Shown: piece after piece, positions 1 to 12,229 of the stretch | Layout: each line of letters opens with the position of its first letter | How positions within the stretch are numbered: position 1 is the first letter of the stretch | Program-made: the position numbers and the translations under genes | The notes under the pieces: generated by a model | The model's input: the letters and a program-made list of their open reading frames with translations, nothing else | The model's database searches: none | Told to the model about the DNA's origin: nothing | Source: Hydractinia symbiolongicarpus | Taxonomy: Eukaryota; Cnidaria; Hydrozoa; Anthoathecata; Hydractiniidae | Assembly: GCF_029227915.1 (NCBI RefSeq) | Contig: NC_079888.1 | Span: forward strand, 5,033,001 to 5,097,000 | Length of the DNA: 64,000 nt | Reading direction: 5' to 3'

Positions 1-864
1 TTCCAGGAGCCAAGGAATAACACAATAGAGCTGTTTTCAGCGCTGCAAGTCAAATTACACTGAGCTCAGTTTTCCATGATGTATAATTATATATAGTAGC
101 TTCAACTAAAATGCGGCGGGAGCCTAGAATGGTAGAATAATAATTACATTGGGTCTGAAAGGGTCAAAGGAAATTAATTGTTTTAATCTACGTGTAGTGA
201 ATTATTATTATTATTCCAAATATTTATACAGGATATACCCACTTCAGTGTTGTTATTAATGTGGGTCCTGTGTTCTAAATGTATACATTAAGTATGCACC
301 GGCTAGCGTACCCAATTTCCCTCACATGGCTTGGGTTGACCAGTAGCTGTGGTAAAGACACTTACTAAACATGCCGGCGCTGTGGACCGAACCACGGACC
401 ATGTTATTACGAAGCGAACGCCATAACAACAAGGCCACGCGCCAAAATGATCAGTAAGATGTGAAAGATCTAATAATTTTCATAAAAATTGAAACTCTTT
501 AAAGCAGAGGGTGCTTGTCAGTTTCAGGGCAAAGTCTTTTGGTAGGGTTTTGTCTGATTATAAAAAAATATGGAGATCTGTAAATATATTTTAGGTACTT
601 GTAATATTTCATTGTATTATTGTCTTAATAAAAAATCAGTCAAGGAACATTTTCTGGTCCAAAATTACAGAGTAAAATTTAAAAAAAAATATTTTCCCAG
701 TTATGTAATTAATTCATGTCAGTGAACAATAAGTTAATCAGATAAATATATCATTACATTAAAGTACTAAAAGTATTATTAGAAAGTGAATGTTAATGTT
801 GCACTTCTAAATTTTCTTTCTTTAAAATTAGAAAGGCTACAATACACAATGCATTTCTTTTTAG
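1..864. other. Non-coding flank upstream of the first visible LRR exon
   Basis: AT-rich DNA without a supportable exon apart from a SINE copy at about 285-443. It ends in a polypyrimidine tract and AG acceptor at 863-864, so it is best read as the last upstream intron of the LRR/death-domain gene that follows. The 5' exons of that gene should lie outside the window. Confidence 0.5.
285..443 (-). repeat. tRNA-derived SINE copy
   Basis: Read on the minus strand, this has a tRNA-like head with an A-box-like GTGGCCTTGTTG and a B box GGTTCGGTCC. A tail containing CCCAAGCCATGTGAGGGAAATT follows. The tail is shared with copies near 39.3-39.6 kb and 61.6-61.7 kb, which supports one dispersed family of Pol III-type short elements. 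It is diverged and no target duplication was delimited. Confidence 0.65.
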
Positions 865-3035
865 GTCTTGTGTACTTATTAAAAGCACTTTGCAAGTACG
901 AGTCATTACTCAATTTGGATTTTGGATTTAATGAGCCTATTGATTCCCCTGAAACAAGATCTGCATTACAAGAGTATCTTCCAATTGCAAGTTTAGAAAG
1001 CATAAAGTTTATGAATACAGATGTTGGAAATGAAACATTTGATGTATTTTTTCAAGCTCTAAAGGTAAAGAATGTGTTTTCTTAAATCCAAAATATAACA
1101 TTGTCTTGTATGTGTGATTTGTGATGATTATGTTTTTACATGTTGGTTTTTTCTTTGCAAGGAACACGTCAAGAAATGTTACTAATAGGTTTCTCTGTGA
1201 CAAAACATGTTTACATGTATTTACTAAAGATAATTGTCCGGAAGTCCAGTTAAATATTCATAAATTTCATGAATCTGTAGACATCCTTTTTTTTATTTTT
1301 TTTGTTTGTAGACTCACGAAACGCTTACTCATGTTGATATTGGCTTTAATTCTGTTGACGATGTAAATAGTGATGCTATTTCTCAAGTTATTATTCACAA
1401 CACAAAGTTGGAAAATCTATCCATGTGGCATAGTCATATCACTGAGCACGGTGCCATGGTATTGATAAATGCCCTGAAACAACGATCAGTAAATTCACCA
1501 GATTTGTGTCTAGGGCTGTATGGTTCGCAATATATATCTGAAGAAACATTAAAACATTTGGACGTAGGTGTTGTTTTTTTTCAATAAAATAAATTTTGTT
1601 CTTTTTTAAGTAGTGAATGGGGTTGACTATAATCTGTATTTAAAGCTGGTATTAAATGTTATATAAGTCTTCCTTTGCCTTTTTAGCCTTTATATTCTTG
1701 TAAGAATTTTGAATAATGACTGGGGTCTTTATTATAGGAATGTGCAAGGTTTAATTGTAAATCTGAAGTAGAGAAGGAAGTAAAGATGGCAAAAACAGAG
1801 GGACAAAGTCTTCCAAAAACACTGTTTGAGTTTATACTTGAAGGAGATGAAATGCATCAACAAAACCTCAAAGAAAACGAAGTTGTAAAAGTAAAATTGA
1901 AAGAAAAAAATCAAAACGAAGAAAAAATTGAACAGGAAAGATATGTTGGGCTGGCATGTGGAAGTGATACGGCTAAATCCAATATTAAAAACAACTACTT
2001 CTCTCCGCTTGATGATCCAGGTAACGACTGTGGATCTATGCACTCATTGTTTCTGAAAAGAAAACTAGTTTTTTTCTCTTATTTTGTTATTTCTTATGTT
2101 CATTCTTAGAAACATGCCAATATCATTATTTGTCAAATTAGCTCTGTGTTTAAGAAGTTTGCAATCATATGTTCACACTTAAATTAGATAGATGTTTCTT
2201 TTTAGAAAAAATGGTGGCATATGTGTTGGACCAAAAGTTTATTGGCGAAAGAGAAAATGGGTCATACTTTTCAGAGACACTGCTGGACAATTATGGTAAA
2301 GCGAAAGAATTATGGGCTTCATGTAATAGGTGCGATCATCCTGTGCTGGACGTGGTAGCATATTATTGTAATAATAAAACACACAAGAACTTACTGGCTG
2401 ATGTAAACACAGCTTTAAAAGAATGTCGATTTTTTGGACTTGTGATTGATGAAGAAGAAATTCATCCAGTTCAAGAAGGTAATTATTGGAATACTATACA
2501 CATGTTGCAACAAGATTTTTTTATTGCTCTGCATTTTACAGCTAAATTGTGAAATCAGCAGTCGCTGAAAAATACTGTTGCTCTATGCTTTAATAATTAA
2601 ATTAGTTTTATGGTATTAATGTTATATCACTATAAGCGTACAGACGATGATATAGATTTAGATTTGCTTTAAAAAGAAAATGGTTTTGTTTGCTGTCTTG
2701 TTTGTTAATATTTTTTTCGACTTTTTAATTTAGTTGAGGACTCCATTGATCTTCCGAAATTTAAGGAGAAAAAACGACAGATATTTTCAATGATATCAAA
2801 TCAAATTGGTTTCGAAGCAAGGTATTTGTCTCATTTCCTATTGGACTTTGATGACGTTCTCACTATATCAGTTGCTAATGAGGGAAATGTGACGGCATAC
2901 ACTAGTGACGTTCTGGCAAGGTGGTATATAAAAACGAAAAAAGAACTGCGAACTTGGAAAAACTTGCGAAGTGTTCTAAAGTTCTTGGGTAAAGGTAAAC
3001 TGATTGAAGATATTGAATTAGATTTTAAGGACTGA
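865..3035 (+). CDS. LRR / death-domain protein, 3' part (5' end outside window)
   Basis: Five exons are seen: 865-1064, 1312-1563, 1738-2020, 2206-2478 and 2734-3035. All have GT/AG borders and compatible phases (1,0,0,1,1), giving about 435 residues to the TGA stop. The first two exons carry ribonuclease-inhibitor-like leucine-rich repeats (LLNLDFGFN, LTHVDIGFN, LENLSMWHS). The third is a charged Lys/Glu linker. The fourth is a helical segment resembling a second death fold. The last is a typical six-helix death domain, with IGFEARYLSHFLLDF, the VLARWY helix and TWKNLRSVLKFLGKG near the end. Death domains mediate homotypic assembly in apoptosis or innate signalling, so a cytosolic sensor or adaptor is inferred. 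A second, decayed copy with the same exon plan lies at 16358-22234. The exact family is not recognised; NLR-like or PIDD-like proteins are alternatives. Confidence 0.75.
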
Positions 3036-3936
3036 ACCTAATTATTTTAAGTGTTTATTCTATGATTTCTTTTCTTTTAAAAATTATCACTCAGACATCT
3101 AACAAACTTGACTTTGGAGTCTTTTTAATTATCTTTATTTTTTATGTGGGTAAAACTATATTTGTGTGGCCTAAAATGGTCCACACTTAAAGAACTCTTT
3201 TATGCTATGTCAGTATTTATTTTGATTAATTATTTTTTTAAAAGATTTATGTCCACATTCTTTGCATTTATTCCTTAGGTGTGTATTTAAAATTTTGTAC
3301 ATATAGCATTTTAGTAGCATATATTTTATAAGCTTGTAAATATGCTCACTTCTAATTGTGTATTATAGATATTTTTTAAGGAATTTATAGAATTTTAATA
3401 AACACCATGTTATAAATATTCCAGCAGTGAATAGTTTTGAATTTTAATCGTTGTAAAAATGTTATGTTTTAGTCCAAGATCAAATATTGTTTTTTTGAGC
3501 ACAAACAAAATAAACAGTGCTGAAACAATAAAACATTTTTTAAATTTTACAATTTTTCAAAAGAATACACTTAACAATTTTCTTACAAATCACTTATTTG
3601 TTATCTGGCATAGTAAATAGTACACTTCCTATTTATTTATACTTGTCCAGAACTGTACTCACATATTGTAAATACTTGCACATAATATCTATATATCTAT
3701 ATATTATAAATGTTTGTATCACTTTTTCACCCTTTGGTTGGTCTTATTCAAAAAAAAAAGAATTTACATCAATCAATCTGACTGCCGATGTGAAAAGTCT
3801 GTGCTAAAACTATTTTTTAAAAAAACACGCCAATAACTTTAGCTTCTGGTTAATTGTCAAGTCAGAAAATCTACAATGTAATCCACTTTGCAAAAGTGAC
3901 AGACAGACACACGGAACTGGCGTATTATTATAGAGA
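3036..3936. other. 3' flank and spacer of the LRR/death-domain gene
   Basis: No coding exon was seen. A canonical AATAAA lies at 3397-3402, about 360 bases after the stop, and is a plausible polyadenylation signal. From about 3830 the sequence matches the end of a Helitron-like unit (dinucleotide-rich GACAGACACAC followed by GCGTATTATTAT), so a truncated extra unit abuts the array to the right. Confidence 0.45.
3397..3402 (+). promoter_or_regulatory. Putative polyadenylation signal AATAAA
   Basis: Exact AATAAA hexamer downstream of the stop at 3035 on the same strand, in an AT-rich 3' UTR-like stretch. The hexamer is common in AT-rich DNA, so this is tentative. Confidence 0.35.
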
Positions 3937-4674
3937 CTAGTCGATAAAGCCCGTGGAAAAATCCACTTAGGCAGGAGGACAATGTAAAAATTGATTATTT
4001 TAGACTTTTTGCTGACGTCAGCAGTGCAGATACAAAAAAGAATTAGCGAAGTTTAGTTTATTGGTTGCCTGTAATGTGTAGAGGCTAAAACCCTCATGAG
4101 AAAAATGTATAGGATCATGGGTTTTCGACGAACGTAAAAGGAAATATAAGGGTTTGAAAATTTGGCTGATGTCAGCAAAGACCCGCAATCACACATAAAA
4201 TTTTTTTCCAGAATTTTATATATCTAATGTCTTCATTGTATAGATCTTGAAAAGCTGATCAAGAAAATGTATAGGATTATGTACTTTTGACAAACAGTTT
4301 CAGAGATATTAAGGTTTGAAGATTTTTTGATGACGTCATCAACCCGTCCATTCCGAAACGGATTCGGGGACCCAGGTTTGGGAAAATAACCCAAATTGGT
4401 CCTAGGTGGTCCCTAGTTACCCACGCGGTGAAAAATCATTGACGTCACCACCTCGTTTCCTAGTTATTTGGCCTCGAAGTTTTAGGTGCACTGTGATGGC
4501 TTCATTAATTTAATATAGGATATTGACGTTAAAGTAGTGTTATTTTCGTCGCGCCGTAACGTCAGAAAATTTGACATATTAAAGTTGCATTTTTCGGCAA
4601 CATCAAAGGAAAATGAAGACATCCACTTTGCCTGTCACAGACACACAGACACACTTAGCGTATTATTATATAGA

Positions 4675-7111
4675 CTAGTCGATTAGGCCCGTGGAAAAAT
4701 CCACTTAGGCAGAAAAACGATTGAAAAGTTCTGTCATTTGAATTTTGATGACATCAGCAAATATTTCAGTATATTGAATATGCCTTTTACTAAAAAAAAT
4801 AATCTGAAAATGCATAAAAAGAAAGTATATAAGTCATAATTTAACAAAAAAGTTCTTAAAATCTAACACAAAATATCAAATGTCAAATCAAACAAAACTT
4901 CAGACAAAATATGAAAAACAACGGCGTGCAAGGTGTAAAATCTAGTTAGTAGAAAGTTACAACATTGACAGTCACAACCCAGACAGTTACGACAACAATA
5001 ATAATAATGTCAGAAATAACACATATCTCAAATATGTATACATCTTATTATGTGATTATGTTGAAAACCTTCAATATTTTAATCTGAAGTGTCGAAAAGA
5101 AAGGCTTGCAACAGTAAGCACAAATCTATGAAATAAGTTCTTTACGCATTTTAAACATTGTCTTTTCCCTAAATGCTTATACAACAATACAACCTGAACA
5201 ATATCAAAAAGCCAAACTTAAACAAACACAAAACACCTAAAAACAAAAAGTTAAACTTTATTCGGTTGCATACCATCCTCTCCCGCAAAAATATGCACAA
5301 AATGTAAAAATTAACCGGTTAACAAAACAATTCTTTGTCTAATGATCCGTACTGACTTTACCAAACATTTTAACCTGAAATGTCGAAAAAGCAATGAGCA
5401 AGGAGTAAATTTCAAATCAACAAAAATCATTATTTTGAAAACATTGTATATATATATATGGTCCTTCCTCACGAAAGTTTACAATAAATGTAGAACACAA
5501 AGGTTTATGAGGAGCAAATCAAAATATGAACAAAAATCAGTTCAATTGGCATGTTCTATATTGTCTTCAGCCATAAAATCTTCCACAAAATTGATATGAA
5601 ACCCATCAAATTCAACTCAGAAAAAGCAGTCATTTAAGTGCATACAAAAATACAACTTGTAGAATATTAAATTATTATTTTTAGTATATATAATTGCATA
5701 TGGTCCTCCCTCACAACAGTTAAATTTTTGCACTAAATTTGCAACACAAAATACAAATTCTAAATAATTCCTATGGTTTTTCTCAAAAGTTTAATCAAAA
5801 TATAAAAGATGAGAGGTGAACGACAAAATCAAAGTTTGCCGAATTTAATTATTTTGGTATATATATGTCTATTGATATATGCCCTTTATAACAATATTTC
5901 AATCCAAAATGTGAAAAAGAAAAACAGTTTGCAACAAAATCAGTTATTCTGATGATATTGCATACACTTTTTCTCCACAAAAGTGTAAAAAAAGAATGGT
6001 TGTAGGAAATACTTCTGATTCAACAAAAATCAATATTTGCATCTTGTACTCATTAAATATTACCCAAAATTTCAAAAAACTGTGATTTGGAACGCATCAA
6101 ATTTATAAATAGAGAGGGATCAGTCATTTCGGTATGTTGTACAGAGTCCTGCCCGGTAAGAACTTATACAAAATATAAAAAAAAACTTTCGGTGTTGTAC
6201 TCCCTCAAAAAAGTTGAAACTTTTCTTAATTGAGACAAAATGCCATAAACAAAAACATTTTAGTCAGAACATCTAGAACAACAAAAATCACTACACTTAA
6301 GGTACCAGAATTACTACATAAAAATCGTTTCGTCATATTGCATGTAACCGATGTATATAGCTAAGTTTAGTTACACAAAATGTGAAAAATACATTATTTG
6401 CATACACAAATTGTGAAAAATACATTATTTCCTTGAACTCTTCTTAAATATTATGTAATACTTTTTTAAAAGTTGTTGTGGCTTGTTAAAATGCTTAAAA
6501 AAAAGACTTAAAATGTCAATTAAAATAAGTTAGCTACAGTCACATTCTTAGCAAAGACCACTAAGATTAGCTTACATGTAAAAAGCAACATAAAACTGAA
6601 GCTAACATAAGATAGCTACAGCAGCTAATAGCTGGTCACTTAAATATAAACTGGAGACTTAGCTAGGTATAAAGAACATGGCTACTTATTTATAAATTCC
6701 TAGCTACCTAGCTAGTTGTTGTTGGTGTGGTTGATGCTAGCTAACAAACATGTCTCGCATCAATAATATCATCAAAACTTTAAAAAACATAAACAAACCT
6801 TACAGAAACCTTTCTATACTTCATTTATATACCATGCCCCTTTTTAAATACTTTTGTAAAGATTTATTTTGAAGGCAAGAGAAGACAAATGCTTAAAAAG
6901 GACAGCCATCTTTTTTGCAAACACAATTTCCGTTACTTTTTGCTAGAACTTCATTTAACAAACCACACAAAACTCACGGCTTTTCACGACAAAGAAGACA
7001 TATTTTTTTCGGCAACATCAAAGATTTTTTTCGGCAACATCAAAGGAAAATGACGATATAACTTTGCCTGTCACAGACAGACGGACACACTTAGCGTATT
7101 ATTATATAAGA
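4675..7111 (-). mobile_element. Long 2.4-kb unit of the Helitron-like array
   Basis: This unit has the same two ends as its roughly 575-bp neighbours. Its interior, about 4750-6980, is unrelated AT-rich sequence. It contains a periodically similar but degenerate stretch (recurring ACAAAAAT, CAAAATGTG and CTCACAAAAGTT motifs) and no open frame longer than background. It may be captured non-coding DNA or an older full-length form from which the short units derive. Inference only. Confidence 0.55.
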
Positions 7112-7686
7112 CTAGTCGATAAGGCCCGTGGAAAAATCCACTTAGGCAGGATAACAGAGAAAAATAACCGTCATTTAAATTTTGATGACGTCAGCAGAGA
7201 CATGTCAGAACACAAAACTTTTTTTTTCAGAAATGTGTATGCCTGTTGCCTTCATCGTATAGATCTTGAAACGCTGATCAAGAAAATGTATAGGATCGTG
7301 TATTTTTGACAAACGGTTGCAGAGATACTAGGGTTTGAAGGTTTTTTGATGACGTCATCAACCCGTCCATTCCCGAAACGGATTCAGGGACCCAGGTTTG
7401 GGAAACTTACCCAAATTGGTCAAAGGTGGTCCCTAGTTACCTACGCAGGAGATGACGTCAGTTATTTCCACCCGTTTCCAAGTTATTTAGCCTTAAATTT
7501 AAAAGTGCAATGCAATGGCTTCACTAATCTTAATATACTTTCCTTTGACGTCAATATTGCTTTAACGTCAAAGTTTGGTAATTTACAGAACAAATTTATA
7601 GACGATGTTTTATAGACTTTATCAAAGAAATTTTATCCACTTTGCAAAAGTCACAGACAGACAGAACTGGCGTATTATTATATAGA

Positions 7687-9409
7687 TAGTCAATAAGGCC
7701 CGTGGAAAAATCCACTTAGGCAGGATAACAGAGAAAAACAACCGTCATTTAAATTTTGCTGACGTCAGCAGAGACCTGTCAGAACACCAAAAAATTTTTT
7801 TTAAAAATTTGTATGCCTGTTGCCTTCATCGTATAGATCTTGAAACGCTGATCAAGAAAATGTATAGGATCGTGTACTTTTGACAAACAGGTGCAGAGAT
7901 ATTAGGGTTTAAAGGTTTTTTGATGACGTCATTAACCTGTCCATTCCGAAACGGATTCCCTGACCTAGGTTTGGGAAACCTACCCAAATTGATCCCAGGT
8001 AGTCCCTAGTTACCCACACAGGAGATGACGTCAGTTATTTCCACCCGTTTCCAAGTTATTTAGCCTTAAATTTAAAAGTGCAATGCAATGGCTTCACTAA
8101 TCTTAATATACTTTCCTTTGACGTCAATATTGCTTTAACGTCAAAGTTTGGTAATTTACAGAACAAATTTATAGACGATGTTTTATAGACTTTATAAAAG
8201 AAATTTTATCCACTTTGCAAAAGTCACAGACAGACAGAACTGGCGTATTATTATATAGATAGTCAATAAGGCCCGTGGAAAAATCCACTTAGGCAGGATA
8301 ACAGAGAAAAACAACCGTCATTTAAATTTTGCTGACGTCAGCAGAGACCTGTCAGAACACCAAAAAATTTTTTTTAAAAATTTGTATGCCTGTTGCCTTC
8401 ATCGTATAGATCTTGAAACGCTGATCAAGAAAATGTATAGGATCGTGTACTTTTGACAAACAGGTGCAGAGATATTAGGGTTTAAAGGTTTTTTGATGAC
8501 GTCATTAACCTGTCCATTCCGAAACGGATTCCCTGACCTAGGTTTGGGAAACCTACCCAAATTGATCCCAGGTAGTCCCTAGTTACCCACACAGGAGATG
8601 ACGTCAGTTATTTCCACCCGTTTCCAAGTTATTTAGCCTTAAATTTAAAAGTGCAATGCAATGGCTTCACTAATCTTAATATACTTTCCTTTGACGTCAA
8701 TATTGCTTTAACGTCAAAGTTTGGTAATTTACAGAACAAATTTATAGACGATGTTTTATAGACTTTATAAAAGAAATTTTATCCACTTTGCAAAAGTCAC
8801 AGACAGACAGAACTGGCGTATTATTATATAGATAGTCAATAAGGCCCGTGGAAAAATCCACTTAGGCAGGATAACAGAGAAAAACAACCGTCATTTAAAT
8901 TTTGCTGACGTCAGCAGAGACCTGTCAGAACACCAAAAAATTTTTTTTAAAAATTTGTATGCCTGTTGCCTTCATCGTATAGATCTTGAAACGCTGATCA
9001 AGAAAATGTATAGGATCGTGTACTTTTGACAAACAGGTGCAGAGATATTAGGGTTTAAAGGTTTTTTGATGACGTCATTAACCTGTCCATTCCGAAACGG
9101 ATTCCCTGACCTAGGTTTGGGAAACCTACCCAAATTGGTCCCAGGTAGTCCCTAGTTACCCACACAGGAGATGACGTCAGTTATTTCCACCCGTTTCCAA
9201 GTTATTAAGCCTTAAATTTAAAAGTGCAATGCAATGGCTTCACTAATCTTAATATACTTTCCTTTGACGTCAATATTGCTTTAACGTCAAAGTTTGCTAA
9301 TTTACAGAACAAATTTATAGGCGATGTTTTGTAGATTTTATCAAAGAAATTTTATCCACTTTGCAAAAGTGACAGACAGACACACGGAACTGGCGTATTA
9401 TTATATAGA
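7687..9409 (-). repeat. Three near-identical ~573-bp tandem copies
   Basis: Units starting at 7687, 8260 and 8833 repeat with a period of 573 bases and only scattered differences. Examples are the ending TTATCAAAGAAAT versus TTATAAAAGAAAT, and GGTCC versus GATCC. The spacing was read directly from the recurring AGTCAATAAGGCCCGTGG. Each contains the paired TGACGTCA-like palindromes seen throughout the family. Confidence 0.9.
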
Positions 9410-9578
9410 TTATAGAAGGTAATTTCAATAATATATAACTAGTTTTAAGGATGCTTTTGCTGTAGGGTGAAAGACACAATTTCTCCCAAGAAGCACAATT
9501 CAAATGGCATAGCATCATGATAAGGGGCCTGCATAAAGGACATTTATTCTACTTTTATAAGATATGATTCTTTTAAGG

Positions 9579-9939
9579 ATGATTATCGTTGGTGCTAGTG
9601 GAGTTGATAAAAGTTCTATTGTGACAAAATTGGCTCATCAGTCTTAAACTGTGATTTTATAACAGAGACTATGAACCACAAAGGTTCAAAATACAAGTTA
9701 CAAATTTGGGATACTTTCCTGGAAACGAAGAATCTTGGACTTCAGATTGTTGCTGACGTGATTATAATATTTTACGATGTTGGTAAACAAAGTTCTTTTG
9801 ATATGATTGATACATTTATTTCTCAAATTAAAAAGTACGGTAAAGAAGATGTACCCTATGTGATTGTTGCAAATAAAGCTGATTTGGAATGCTGGGAAGT
9901 TAAGAAAAACCCAAAAGATACAAGAGAAGCTCTTTTTTT
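9579..9939 (+). pseudogene. Ras/Rab-like small G-domain fragment, frameshifted
   Basis: The reading starts MIIVGASGVDKSSIV, a P-loop-like motif in which the usual GVGKS glycine is Asp. After KLAHQS the frame runs into TAA. One base out of frame it continues as DFITET, then KLQIWDT (the DTAGQ region, here degenerate), VIIIFYDVGKQSSFD and IVANKAD (the G4 NKxD motif). It ends at a good donor (TT|GTAAGT at 9939/9940). The order P-loop, WDT, YDV, NKAD is that of Ras-superfamily GTPases. The altered P-loop and frameshift indicate a dead or decayed copy. It may be the N-terminal part of the downstream PH/LRR/death-domain copy, as order and strand agree, but no transcript links them. Confidence 0.65.
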
Positions 9940-10339
9940 GTAAGTTTCTTCCCTTATTTTTATTTGCTTTTGATGACAAATGTTTTATTTAAAAAGGATT
10001 TACAATTAAATGTGGAATGCATTTTTACCTAACATTCACGAAAAAAGCATGTCCTTTGAATGGTATGTCACATTTCGGAATCAGTATTACAAAATTTACA
10101 TCTAGTACTTCGGCAAGTGCCAAGCAACTACTCTTATCTTTTTTTACCCAGATTTAACTAGTGTTATAGGTTTTCTTTTGCTTGTGCTTTCATCCGTTTT
10201 TTTAAAAAATGTCTAAGCTTTATGAAATTATTATTATTATGATTATCCAGTTGTACAATATGGCAATTCTTAACTTTGTGCATTAATCTTTTTATGACTT
10301 CAAACCAAAATAGTTGAATGTGATGTGAATATTATGGAG

Positions 10340-10835
10340 GAAAATAGTCTATCTACAATTTTTTTGTCATAAAATTGTTACCCTGTTCTATCCTTTGTAA
10401 AGATTTTGAAACACTGATCAAAACATGTACATTTGTGTACATGATTAGGAAGATAATTGGGGTTTAAACTTTTTGATGATGTCATCAATCTGTTGGTTTC
10501 ATTACAAATGAGTTAGCCTAGCTTCAGAAAATTGGCTTGTTATTCAGGCATTATTTGGCCTTGAAGTACTTTGTGAGGAGCAATGCCTTCACTTATTTAC
10601 TTAAACACAGTGACATCAATCCTTTTTTCTTATTGAGATCAAAACAATAAAATAGCAAGTTCAATGACATGGTAAACAATTCATTTGATTACAGTAGGGT
10701 AGCAAGGACTTACAAAAATTTGTTAACCAATTGTGTAAGCTTAAAAGATTATAATCCACTTTTAAAAGTCATAGTCACACAGACAAACAGATCATATTAT
10801 AATAGACTATTTGATAAGGGGCAAGTAAAAATCCA
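10340..10835 (-). mobile_element. Decayed relic of the Helitron-like family
   Basis: Shared with the array are GAAACACTGATCAA, the TTTTTGATGATGTCATCAA block, ACAGACAAACAGATCATATTATAATAGACTA at the junction position and AAAATCCACTTGGGCAG, in the same orientation and order. It is strongly diverged and lacks a clean end. It lies between the G-domain and PH-domain fragments. Confidence 0.6.
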
Positions 10836-11534
10836 CTTGGGCAGAAAAACAATGGAAAAATATGGGTTGTTTTAGAAATTTTATGAATCAGCAGTTGTGC
10901 TGTTAACGAACAGTTATAAGTGAGATATAAGGGTTTAAAATGTGCAAAGATTTTAAAAATCCTCTTTCAATGCTTTCATATACATTTGTTATGAATGTTA
11001 GTTATCTTCTTTATGTTTATATTAATGATATACTATTTTGATGGTAAATTCAAACACCGCTAAAATGCCAAATTGCAAGCAGATAAAATTTTTATTTGGA
11101 GCAATATAGTAACTTCTATTTTCTTGTTCTTCTATTCTAATATATCTGACTTGATTTAAGTGCTATAATGGGCAAAGAAAATAAGCAATTTTTTTCACTT
11201 TGATTAGGTTGAATTTCTTGCTTACCACAGGTGGTATACTGTCTAGCTTGAAATTCTGTACCAATCCTGTTTTACTAGTAATGCCGCAATTTTTTATTGA
11301 CTGACAGCATAAGCCAAATTATGGTTTTCTGGTCTAGCGAAGTTTATCAATGTATTTGTGGAGAGCCAGCAAGAATGTCATTTCTTTTTCATAACACGTC
11401 TCTGCAATCGTCGTCAGTGCTTCACATTGTTCCAAGACTCCAGAAGCTTTATCTAATTTGGTTGATATTTTCAGGCCAGTCAAAAGCATGTAACCCCAAA
11501 AGCACTTATCCGCACATAAATTAATTTGTGTGAG

Positions 11535-11917
11535 TGATCCATGTGAAATCACACAAACTATTCTACACTTTGTGAAGTATAATCAAACAGAATTGCTATC
11601 TGATGGACCTTTACTTGTAAGTTTTCACTTGTGAACCCCAAAAAAAAAGAAAGAAAGAAAAATGCACTTTTCTTGTTCTTTTTTAGTCTTGAAACGTCGT
11701 GTAAAACCGATGTAAGTATCAGCCAATTATGTCAAAGAGTTGTTGAATGTTGTCATGATGCGAAGCAAGAACAGATAGAACAGATAAAACTGAATGATAA
11801 CAATTATAGCTCTCTGTGTGTAACTGTTGCATGTGCAAGTTATAAAATGCCCATATCAACGTACAACATAACGTTTGGTGGATTTCTGAAGAACCCATGT
11901 CTAACAAAGATTCCATA
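11535..11917 (+). pseudogene. Possible degenerate exons between G and PH domains
   Basis: Two open stretches are bounded by splice-like signals. About 11535-11610 ends at CTT|GTAAGT. The second, 11687-11917, follows a CTTTTTTAG acceptor and begins LETSCKTD, later giving VVECCHDAKQEQIEQI. Their phases do not match directly, and a second GTAAGT lies inside the latter at 11713. If they are exons they are probably decayed or mis-bounded. No domain was recognised. They lie on the same strand as the flanking G and PH pieces. Confidence 0.25.
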
Positions 11918-11991
11918 ATATGATTTATTAGTATCTGTCACCGAAGCATTAGTAAATTGCACAAAATTTGTTCCCTATGGATAAACATTAG

Positions 11992-12229
11992 GAATGATTG
12001 CCCGTATTTTTTTGTGCTGCGAGAAGATATGTTATATTGGTTTGACGACAATAAAGATGCTACTTGTATTAACCAATTGGATTTAAGTAGGTGCGTATCT
12101 GTTACTCAAAAGATGTTTTAATACATACAAATTAATTACTACAGAAAATCAAGTAGAAAGATTGAAAGTATGTGTTTATATGCACGCAACAAAGAAGAAC
12201 ATGAATGGTTAAAGTTGTGTAAAACTAAG
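11992..12229 (+). pseudogene. PH domain segment (two exons), part of the second LRR/death-domain copy
   Basis: Exons 11992-12090 and 12145-12229 have GT/AG borders and join in phase. They read as the C-terminal two thirds of a pleckstrin-homology domain: CPYFFVLREDMLYWF (the FVL-LYYF strands), INQLDLSR, then KIESMCLYARNKEEHEWLK with the invariant helix Trp. PH domains bind phosphoinositides or proteins at membranes. The segment itself is intact, but the regions before and after on this strand are damaged, so it is filed with the pseudogene. The N-terminal PH strands were not found. An independent functional PH gene is the alternative. Confidence 0.6.

Larger units (their letters stand above)
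3937..9409 (-). mobile_element. Head-to-tail array of non-autonomous Helitron-like units
   Basis: Six consecutive units are seen: 3937-4674, 4675-7111, 7112-7686, 7687-8259, 8260-8832 and 8833-9409. Read on the minus strand, each starts TCTATATAATAATACGC and ends with a short hairpin (GTGGATTTTTCCAC). About 16 nt later comes CTAG, or a form that has lost the G. This matches Helitron rules: 5' TC, 3' hairpin plus CTRR, no terminal inverted repeats. At unit junctions the 3' CTAG of one unit is directly followed by the 5' TC of the next. Units 7687-9409 are nearly identical and 573-577 bp long, which suggests recent amplification or unequal exchange. No Rep/helicase ORF is present. Confidence 0.8.

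Noticed and set aside
7687-9409. CRISPR-like array of direct repeats
   Set aside because: Units are 573 bp without spacers, in a eukaryotic genome, with transposon ends.
11334-11552. Minus-strand 72-aa frame with a helical look (VLEQCEALTTIAETCYEK)
   Set aside because: No family recognised and no splice partners; it could be a relic but cannot be supported.
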